Origin: an uncultured Opitutia bacterium
GTDB lineage: Bacteria > Verrucomicrobiota > Verrucomicrobiia > Opitutales > UBA953
Assembly: GCA_903840235.1 (NCBI GenBank)
Contig: CAIMFE010000231.1
Span: 1-5,228 of the forward strand
Direction: 5' to 3'
Length of the DNA: 5,228 nucleotides
Positions within the stretch are counted from its first letter, which is position 1. Every line of letters starts with the position of its first letter. The position numbers and the translations under genes were made by a program. The notes under the pieces are model-generated. The model did not search any database and had not been told where the DNA came from. It saw only the letters and a list, made by a program, of their open reading frames with translations. Shown here piece by piece: positions 1 to 5,228 of this stretch.

Positions 1-1112
1 GCCGCACCCAATAAAGAGGCCCGATAAACGGCCACATCGCGACCGTGATACATCGGCGTTTCGCCCTGTTTAAAGGACGGTTCATGCTCTTCATCGACCA
101 CGATGAGTCGCAGATTAGGCAGGGGTGCAAAGACCGCTGAACGAGCGCCCACGACCACGCGAGCTTGTCCGAGCGACATCGCCATCCAGGCGTCAAACCT
201 CTCCCCTGCGGAAAGATGACTGTGCCAAACAACGACCTTGGTTCCTAGGTCAGCCAGACGTGAACGAAGACGACCAACCGTCTGCGGAGTAAGCGCGACT
301 TCCGGTACCAAGAAAATCGCCGAGCCACCTTCTTGCACGACTTTGCGAATGAGTGCGACATAGACTTCGGTTTTACCCGAACCCGTGACACCGTGTAATA
401 AATGTGTACGAAAAGTTTTTTGATCTAAAGTTTCGGTGACCGAAGCGACCGCTTCTTTTTGCGTCGCATTGAGTTCGTGACCCAAGGCAGGAATAGATTC
501 AGATTCTGAGAATGGATCATTATAAGCCACACGCCATAATACACTCGCATCCTCTTTGATGAGTCCTGCTTTGATTAAAGCATCTACGGCGGGCTGAGCG
601 ATTCCCAATCCAGTCGTAGTTTTAGCCCTATCTACAGGCTCTTTCTGTGCACTCATGAAGTCGAGCAACTGAGCCTGACGCGGGGCCTTCTTACGCATCT
701 TGGCCAGGGCTTCTAAATCAATCGGACCGACCAAGCTCAGCATCCGGCGTAACACTGGACGAACACCTTTGCGAACGGCTGCAGGTAAAACAGTTTCTAA
801 AACGGAATTTAATCCACAGCCGTAATAGGCCGACATCCATTCGGCGAGCTTACAGCAATCGGGCGTCATCACGGGCTGTTCGTGCTCGAGCATAATGATA
901 CTTCTCAGCTTAGTATCAGCGAGAGGTTCGGCAGGATATTTCCAAACCACACCTAAACTATTTCGGTTGCCCAACGGAACTCGCACCAACTGACCGACCT
1001 TTAAAGTATCTTTGAGGCCGGCGGGAACTGAATACGAGTAAGCCCGTGCTCCTCCATCAAAAGGAACTACTTCGGCAACGCCGGGCTCAATTTCACCAAA
1101 AAGGTTGGGCAC
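1..1112 (-). CDS. priA: Primosomal protein N' (PriA), replication-restart helicase, N-terminal half; C-terminus beyond the window edge
   Basis: PriA is a superfamily 2 3'-to-5' DNA helicase that recognises stalled forks and reloads the replisome in the cytoplasm. The window holds the first 370 codons of a protein that is usually about 700-800 residues. Residues 1 to about 105 fit the 3'-DNA-binding domain (YSYSVP at 25-30, VRVPLG at 43-48), followed by a winged-helix-like region to about 195 and helicase lobe 1 from about 210. Walker A is GVTGSGKT at 241-248, the conserved PEVALTPQT is at 270-278, HSHLSAGER at 297-305, GARSAVFAP at 322-330, and the DEEH box at 340-343 is followed by the YHGRD-VAVYRA region. 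The start is inferred to be GTG at 1112-1110. An in-frame TAA lies eight codons upstream, no ATG lies between them, and GAAGG sits 8 nt before the GTG. This start gives roughly ten more N-terminal residues than E. coli PriA. The zinc-binding and C-terminal helicase motifs are outside the window. Identity is very secure; the start is less so. Confidence 0.96.
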   Translation of the reverse strand, partial: MPNLFGEIEPGVAEVVPFDGGARAYSYSVPAGLKDTLKVGQLVRVPLGNRNSLGVVWKYPAEPLADTKLRSIIMLEHEQPVMTPDCCKLAEWMSAYYGCGLNSVLETVLPAAVRKGVRPVLRRMLSLVGPIDLEALAKMRKKAPRQAQLLDFMSAQKEPVDRAKTTTGLGIAQPAVDALIKAGLIKEDASVLWRVAYNDPFSESESIPALGHELNATQKEAVASVTETLDQKTFRTHLLHGVTGSGKTEVYVALIRKVVQEGGSAIFLVPEVALTPQTVGRLRSRLADLGTKVVVWHSHLSAGERFDAWMAMSLGQARVVVGARSAVFAPLPNLRLIVVDEEHEPSFKQGETPMYHGRDVAVYRASLLGA

Positions 1113-1120
1113 AAGAACTA

Positions 1121-1125
1121 CCTTC
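1121..1125 (-). promoter_or_regulatory. Probable ribosome-binding site of priA
   Basis: On the minus strand GAAGG lies 8 nt upstream of the GTG start of priA, a normal Shine-Dalgarno spacing. It supports GTG as the start, since the frame offers no ATG between the upstream in-frame stop and the conserved N-terminal region. It is also the only clear Shine-Dalgarno-like site at any gene junction in the window. Confidence 0.55.
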
Positions 1126-1173
1126 GCTGAACTCTGTTAGGGTTTCAAGCCGAGTGATAAAAACCTTTGCACA

Positions 1174-1863
1174 CTAAGTGCGTGAACGCGAGTGAGTGGC
1201 GATTCGGACGCATAATAAGGCCCAAAAACAGCCAATACAGTTCGCCACAGGCAATTGCAGGTTAGTGGGCATACTGTAGAAAATACAGGTTCCGGGAATC
1301 CAAACCGCGTAATTAGGCAATAAATTAGGGAGGATTAAGCGACGATACCAACCCGGTCTTAAAGCGGTCTTCATTTTCTCTAAACTCCAATCGTGATCTT
1401 TCCAATAATGCGAAATAGCATTGAGAGGCGCGGCCACCACGGGCGTGAAAAATATTTGGTCGAATAAAACTTTTTTCATAACGGTCGAAACGGTTTTACT
1501 ATCACCAAAAATCTGCGCCTGTAATCCGTAGAAGAAACAGACCACGACGCCCATCCAGGCCCACCAGAGGAAACTGTGAACTAAATCGAGGAAAGGATGT
1601 GCGGGACGAATTGACGGAAAGCACATACGAAAACACCAAGGAATAAATCCGCCGGTGATGGCTGTACTCAAAATACCAAATGTCCAAACGTGTTGCTTAT
1701 TGAAGTCGCCTAATACGTCCAAGGTTTGCTGCACTGAAACGCAGTTGTAATAACTCCAAACTAATAAAGTAGATAAAGATAAAATAATAACCGAGGGAAC
1801 GGCATTATCTTTCACGGCATTCACTCCAGCAAACCAGGCAGATGAGTTAGACTTGTCGCTCAT
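1174..1863 (-). CDS. Multi-pass integral membrane protein, Mpv17/PMP22-like (putative)
   Basis: This is a 229-residue hydrophobic protein with no cleavable signal peptide. Likely membrane segments lie at about 22-40, 60-80, 92-115, 132-150, 180-197 and 203-221; the number is uncertain and four to six are possible. The C-terminal half resembles the Mpv17/PMP22 family as I recall it: KKVLFDQIFFTP at 130-141 corresponds to the family's K-x-x-x-DQ-x-x-x-x-P element, NYAVWIP at 184-190 to its N-x-x-x-W-P motif, FYSMP at 195-199 to its NF-x-x-VP, and the FWALL helix near 213-217 to the family's final conserved helix. The protein has 12 Trp and 8 Cys and ends in a basic tail (HSRSRT). In eukaryotes Mpv17/PMP22 proteins sit in the mitochondrial inner membrane or peroxisomes, and their transport or channel role is unsettled, so no function can be transferred. 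The ATG overlaps the gatB stop (ATGA), so it is probably translated from the same mRNA. The coding call is strong; the family assignment is inferred from motifs only. Confidence 0.85.
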   Translation of the reverse strand: MSDKSNSSAWFAGVNAVKDNAVPSVIILSLSTLLVWSYYNCVSVQQTLDVLGDFNKQHVWTFGILSTAITGGFIPWCFRMCFPSIRPAHPFLDLVHSFLWWAWMGVVVCFFYGLQAQIFGDSKTVSTVMKKVLFDQIFFTPVVAAPLNAISHYWKDHDWSLEKMKTALRPGWYRRLILPNLLPNYAVWIPGTCIFYSMPTNLQLPVANCIGCFWALLCVRIATHSRSRT

Positions 1864-3356
1864 CCGAGTAACTTTCTAAGCAATTGATCAATCATCACGG
1901 GGTTAGCTTTACCTTGGGTTCGTTTCATAATGGGTCCCTTGAGGGCATTGATGGCCTTTTCATTTCCAGCGCGGTATTCGGCGATGGATTTTGCTACGGC
2001 GGGATCAGCAATCACTTCAGCAACGATTTTCTCGAGCTCACCGGTGTCGCTGTTTTGACGCAGGCCTTTTGCTTCGACAATCGCGAGAGCGTCTTTGCCT
2101 GTGCTGAACATCTCAGTGAAGACTTCCTTCGCTTGTTGCTTAGAGATTACGCCTTCGTCGGTTAATTTCACTAAGCCGGCGAGTTGGGCTGGCTTAATTA
2201 AACAGGAGTCTAAGGAAATTTTTACAGCGGGAGTTTCATCGGAACCAACCTCTGTGCCTGATTGTGCAGAAAGTTCGCGCAACAAGTCATTAGCAGCCCA
2301 ATTAGCGATACCAGCGGCATTGGTGGGATGAGCGGCGACTGCGGTTTCGAACCAATCAGCCAGTGCTTTATCGGCAATGAGAACGGAAGCTGCAGTGTAA
2401 GGTAAATTAAGTTTTTCGATGTAGCGACGCTGACGATCAAAGGGTGCCTCTGGGACGTGTTTCTTTAAGCGATTCACTGTCTCGCGGGAAATCTTCAGCG
2501 TAGGAATATCAGGATCAGGGAAATAGCGATAGTCGTGCGCGTCTTCCTTGTCGCGCAGAACATAGCCACGGGACATTTCAGCATTCCAACCACGCGTCTC
2601 TTGAGTGATTTTATGTCCGGCTTCGATTTGCGCAATCTGGCGTCGGGACTCATAAATAATACAATCTCTTACGCCGGAAATAGAATTTAGATTCTTAGTC
2701 TCGGTACGAGTGCCCAATTGGGTGTCGCCCATACGTCGTACAGAAACGTTCGCATCACAACGCAACTGCCCTTTCTCCATATCACAATCCGCCACGCCCG
2801 CTTGGGTTAACTTCACTACTAAAGCATTAAGGAAGGCCGAGGCTTCGGCGGCAGAACGTAAATCAGGCTCAGTGACGATTTCTAATAAAGGAACACCCGC
2901 GCGGTTATAATCGACGAGTGAACCGCTACCTGAGTGACTTAATTTACCGACGTCTTCTTCTAAGTGAGCGTGGTGAATACGAATCCACTTATGCTCGCCC
3001 ATGATATTGCGAGCGGCGCCAGGTAATTCGATTTCCACTTTTCCACCCATCGTTACCGGAAAATCTTTTTGAGTGAGTTGATAGTTCTTGGGATTATCAG
3101 GATAGAAATAGTTTTTACGATCCCAGGCACATTGCTCAGGGATTTCGGCATCTACCACTAAACCAAAGAGAATCGATTTCTCAACGGCTTCGCGGTTCAC
3201 CACGGGCAAGGTTCCAGGCAATCCTAAGACAACTGGATCTACTTGCTCATTAGGTTCTTTACCAAAACCCCAAGAGGCCGATGCAAAAACTTTCGCACGG
3301 GTGTGCAGTTGTACGTGAACCTCAAGGCCGATGACTATTTCCCATTCGTTACTCAT
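1860..3356 (-). CDS. gatB: Aspartyl/glutamyl-tRNA(Asn/Gln) amidotransferase subunit B
   Basis: GatB is the tRNA-binding and kinase subunit of GatCAB. It activates the misattached Glu or Asp on tRNA(Gln)/tRNA(Asn) with ATP so that ammonia delivered from GatA can amidate it. The protein is 498 residues, close to the usual 475-500. The N-terminal catalytic 'cradle' begins with IGLEVHVQL at 9-17, where E12 and H14 match the family's active-site Glu and His. Next come DRKNYFYPDNPKNYQ at 79-93, HLEEDVGK at 131-138, the GatB family signature VDYNRAGVPLLEI at 148-160, RCDANVS at 199-205, TETKNLNS at 218-225 and DYRYFPDPD at 275-283. The YqeY-like tail domain occupies roughly 350-498 and ends with the conserved IMK-x-TQGKANP at 476-486. 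The positions where many bacterial GatBs carry a Cys-x-Cys pair read SAS here. The start overlaps the gatA stop by ATGA, and the stop overlaps the next gene in the same way. Complete and intact. Confidence 0.98.
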   Translation of the reverse strand: MSNEWEIVIGLEVHVQLHTRAKVFASASWGFGKEPNEQVDPVVLGLPGTLPVVNREAVEKSILFGLVVDAEIPEQCAWDRKNYFYPDNPKNYQLTQKDFPVTMGGKVEIELPGAARNIMGEHKWIRIHHAHLEEDVGKLSHSGSGSLVDYNRAGVPLLEIVTEPDLRSAAEASAFLNALVVKLTQAGVADCDMEKGQLRCDANVSVRRMGDTQLGTRTETKNLNSISGVRDCIIYESRRQIAQIEAGHKITQETRGWNAEMSRGYVLRDKEDAHDYRYFPDPDIPTLKISRETVNRLKKHVPEAPFDRQRRYIEKLNLPYTAASVLIADKALADWFETAVAAHPTNAAGIANWAANDLLRELSAQSGTEVGSDETPAVKISLDSCLIKPAQLAGLVKLTDEGVISKQQAKEVFTEMFSTGKDALAIVEAKGLRQNSDTGELEKIVAEVIADPAVAKSIAEYRAGNEKAINALKGPIMKRTQGKANPVMIDQLLRKLLG

Positions 3357-4810
3357 AGGGTCGGTTGTTGGTTAGCGAATGAGTGAGCTGACTCAAATAA
3401 TTGAGCAGCTGCGAAGAGTTTACTTTCCGATAAAGGTGCACCGACTAAATGGAAGCCGACGGGGAGATGACCCGACTTACCACAGGGCACGGAAAGTGCA
3501 GGTAAACCGGCGAGATTTGCCGGAATCGTGAAAATATCTTCGAGGTATAATTGCAGAGGATCCGATACCTTTTCGCCAACCTTGAAGGCTGGAGTTGGAA
3601 CAGTCGGACTTAAAATCATATCCACTTTTTCGAGCGCTGCTAAGTGTTCAGCGCGAATTTTAGAACGAGCACGTAATGCACGCACATAATACGCATCGGC
3701 GTAGCCAGCGCTTAAGACGAAGGTACCTAAAAGAATTCGACGCTTCACTTCCGGACCAAAACCTTCGGAGCGACTATTCGTCATCATCTCAATCGGAGTC
3801 TTGGCATTAGCCGAACGATGTCCGTAACGAACACCATCGTATCGAGCTAAATTCGAGGAAGCTTCGGCGGTAGCGACGACGTAGTAAGTAGGAACGGCTA
3901 ATTCGGACGAAGGTAAATCCACTTCAACAATCGTAGCTCCTTTTGACTTATAGAAATCAATCGCTGCTTGAGTAGCGGCAGCGACTTCAGCACCCACACC
4001 CTTACCGAGCAGACCTTTAGGAATACCGATACGTAAAGATTTTTCAGTGGCGACGGGAAGTTGGCTGCGTTGAGTCGAGTCAAAGCAAGTCATGTCACGC
4101 GCATCAGGAGTCGCTAAAACTTTAAGCAACAATTCACAGTCAGCGATCGTACGAGCCATCGGACCAATTTGGTCGAGAGATGAAGCAAAAGCCACGAGTC
4201 CGAATCGCGAAACCAAACCATAAGTAGGTTTCATGCCCACAATACCGCAGTGCGATGCAGGTTGGCGAATGGATCCACCGGTATCTGAGCCTAAGGCTAA
4301 GGGAACTAAACCAGAAGCTAAGGAGGCGGCACTACCACCCGAAGAACCACCAGGAATGCAGGCGAGGTCCCAAGGATTAAAAGTTTTTTGAATTGCAGAA
4401 TTCTCGGTCGAGGAACCCATTGCAAATTCATCCATATTTAAACGTCCGTAAATAATTGCGCCGGCGGATTTCAGAGCTTCGACAACGTGAGCGTCATAAG
4501 GTGAAACTAAATTCGCTAACATCTTGCTCGAACAAGTCAGAGGCTGACCCTTCACCGCGATATTTTCTTTGATTGCTACAGGGATACCGTCGAGAGGACT
4601 TAAAACTTTACCCGCTTTACGTCGAGCATCCGATGCATCCGCTTGAGCGAGAACATCTTTTTCATCCAACGAAGTGAACGCACCAATCTTTTTGTTGAGT
4701 TGGTGATAACGAACAATCAACGCTTCGACGACGGCACGAGACGTGAGTTTACCGGCCGCGAGACGGCTGGAAATTTCGGTGGCTGATAATTGGTAAATCT
4801 CTTCAGCCAT
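3353..4810 (-). CDS. gatA: Aspartyl/glutamyl-tRNA(Asn/Gln) amidotransferase subunit A (amidase)
   Basis: GatA is the glutaminase subunit of GatCAB. It hydrolyses glutamine (or asparagine) and channels the ammonia to GatB for transamidation of misacylated tRNA. It belongs to the amidase-signature family with a Ser-cisSer-Lys triad. At 485 residues it has normal family length. K81 in AIKEN (79-83) is the catalytic Lys, S156 in GGSSGGS (154-160) is the cis-Ser, and S180 in SDTGGSIRQP (175-184) is the nucleophile. The spacing matches the characterised Staphylococcus aureus enzyme (K79, S154, S178) with a constant offset of two. Other GatA landmarks are GRLNMDEFAMGSSTENS at 122-138, which helps separate it from generic amidases, MKPTYGLVSRFG at 193-204 and SLDQIGPMAR at 211-220. 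The ATG lies 3 nt after the gatC stop, and the TGA shares ATGA with the gatB start. Neighbours and motifs together make the assignment firm; all key residues are present. Confidence 0.98.
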   Translation of the reverse strand: MAEEIYQLSATEISSRLAAGKLTSRAVVEALIVRYHQLNKKIGAFTSLDEKDVLAQADASDARRKAGKVLSPLDGIPVAIKENIAVKGQPLTCSSKMLANLVSPYDAHVVEALKSAGAIIYGRLNMDEFAMGSSTENSAIQKTFNPWDLACIPGGSSGGSAASLASGLVPLALGSDTGGSIRQPASHCGIVGMKPTYGLVSRFGLVAFASSLDQIGPMARTIADCELLLKVLATPDARDMTCFDSTQRSQLPVATEKSLRIGIPKGLLGKGVGAEVAAATQAAIDFYKSKGATIVEVDLPSSELAVPTYYVVATAEASSNLARYDGVRYGHRSANAKTPIEMMTNSRSEGFGPEVKRRILLGTFVLSAGYADAYYVRALRARSKIRAEHLAALEKVDMILSPTVPTPAFKVGEKVSDPLQLYLEDIFTIPANLAGLPALSVPCGKSGHLPVGFHLVGAPLSESKLFAAAQLFESAHSFANQQPTL

Positions 4811-4813
4811 TTC

Positions 4814-5104
4814 TTAGGATTCATCATCCACCACCCGTGGCACAGAAATCTGTCCATCATGGGAAGCAGGAGCAATTTTGGTAACAGCGTCAGAACCCAG
4901 AGACATTCCCGGTTCATCGCTTCTTAATGCTTTTTCGGTAACGACCAAAGCGACGTCAGAATTCACAGGTAAATCGGCCTTCGCGAGTGTTTCGAAATAG
5001 GTCAGAACATGGGTCAACTGATTCGAATAAAGTACTTTTTCCTCAGCGGTTAAATTTAAACGCGCTAATTTCGCCAAGTGATCAATATCGAAACCTTTAG
5101 CCAT
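4814..5104 (-). CDS. gatC: Aspartyl/glutamyl-tRNA(Asn/Gln) amidotransferase subunit C
   Basis: GatC is the small scaffold subunit that wraps around GatA and bridges it to GatB, stabilising the amidotransferase. The 96-residue length is typical. The N-terminal helical region (IDHLAKLARLNLTAEE, 7-22) is the family's characteristic H-x-A-x-LA-x-L-x-L start, followed by an amphipathic helix to about residue 42. The interaction tail contains LRSDEP at 60-65 and ends with VPRVV at 88-92, both hallmark GatC elements. The ATG starts 2 nt after the pheT stop, and the TAA stop is 3 nt before the gatA ATG. No clear Shine-Dalgarno precedes this start, so translation is probably coupled to pheT. Being first in a gatC-gatA-gatB order is common in bacteria and supports the call. 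Confidence 0.96.
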   Translation of the reverse strand: MAKGFDIDHLAKLARLNLTAEEKVLYSNQLTHVLTYFETLAKADLPVNSDVALVVTEKALRSDEPGMSLGSDAVTKIAPASHDGQISVPRVVDDES

Positions 5105-5106
5105 AG

Positions 5107-5228
5107 TTATTTGCGAATGACCCAGCCGGCTCCTTTTTCTAAAGCGGCGATGACTGTGCCCAACGCGCGATTGGTTTCTTCGTCAGTGAGCGTGCGCTCA
5201 TTATGACGCCAGCGAATTTCAAAAGCTA
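5107..5228 (-). CDS. pheT: Phenylalanine--tRNA ligase beta subunit, C-terminal fragment (5' part beyond the window edge)
   Basis: Only the last 39 codons plus the TAA stop are in the window. They read through FEIRWRHNERTLTDEETNRA and finish AALEKGAGWVIRK. This is the typical end of the ferredoxin-fold anticodon-binding (FDX-ACB) domain of bacterial PheT, where a beta strand leads into the conserved RTLTDEE-x-N motif, a helix and a final strand. That domain contacts tRNA-Phe in the (alpha-beta)2 PheST enzyme that charges tRNA-Phe. FDX-ACB domains also occur in mitochondrial PheRS and a few other proteins, but with a tight join to gatC in a bacterium PheT is by far the likeliest. The frame is open to the window edge, and the stop lies 2 nt before the gatC ATG, so the two genes are almost certainly co-transcribed. 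Confidence 0.88.
   Translation of the reverse strand, partial: AFEIRWRHNERTLTDEETNRALGTVIAALEKGAGWVIRK

Noticed and set aside
1113..1173. Possible terminator or promoter in the gap between the membrane-protein gene and priA
   Set aside because: The only inverted repeat read on the minus strand is GGTTT/AAACC with a long loop and no following T-run, plus a tiny CACTAAGTG palindrome at the stop codon. I see no convincing -35/-10 pair. Neither signal is supportable.
1884..2910. Plus-strand open frames at 1884-2165, 2095-2331 and 2710-2910
   Set aside because: They lie antisense inside gatB, whose full-length motifs are intact. Their translations show no recognisable family features, and they overlap one another. 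They are reading-frame shadows.
1502..4917. Minus-strand alternative-frame open frames at 1502-1687, 2222-2440, 3898-4083 and 4717-4917
   Set aside because: Each sits inside the membrane-protein gene, gatB or gatA (the last also spans the gatC/gatA junction) in another frame. None has its own ribosome-binding site or a plausible protein composition.
1..5228. Mobile element, CRISPR array, tRNA/ncRNA gene or novel defence system
   Set aside because: No direct repeat arrays, terminal inverted repeats, transposase or nuclease motifs, or tRNA-like sequences were found. The window is almost wholly occupied by conserved housekeeping genes with uniform base composition.

Overview
All five genes in this window lie on the minus strand. 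Read in transcription order (right to left) they are: the 3' end of pheT (phenylalanyl-tRNA synthetase beta subunit), gatC, gatA and gatB (the complete tRNA-dependent amidotransferase GatCAB), a multi-pass membrane protein that resembles the Mpv17/PMP22 family, and the 5' half of priA (replication-restart helicase). pheT runs off the right edge and priA runs off the left edge, so the gene cluster continues in both directions.

The packing is very tight. The pheT stop and gatC start are 2 nt apart, and gatC and gatA are 3 nt apart. The gatA/gatB and gatB/membrane-protein junctions are both 4-nt ATGA overlaps. Only the membrane-protein/priA junction has a real gap, of 61 nt, and it contains a recognisable ribosome-binding site but no convincing terminator. 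This layout suggests one polycistronic transcript for pheT-gatC-gatA-gatB-membrane protein, possibly reading on into priA. No promoter, tRNA, rRNA, mobile element or CRISPR array is visible, and no gene-free stretch exceeds 61 nt.

The first four genes share a role in supplying charged tRNAs. PheST charges tRNA-Phe. GatCAB converts misacylated Glu-tRNA(Gln) and/or Asp-tRNA(Asn) to the correct Gln-tRNA and Asn-tRNA, which implies that the organism lacks GlnRS, AsnRS or both. PriA is a DNA housekeeping protein and is probably a neighbour rather than a functional partner. The membrane protein is the one gene without an obvious role.

The organism is clearly bacterial (bacterial-type PheT, GatCAB, PriA) with mid-range base composition. 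The flavour of the GatB and PriA sequences is compatible with a Verrucomicrobiota (Opitutae-like) bacterium, but this is a low-confidence impression that only a database search could settle. Most of the window is conserved housekeeping sequence. I found no evidence of a new defence, mobile or regulatory system. The Mpv17-like protein is the main item worth following up.
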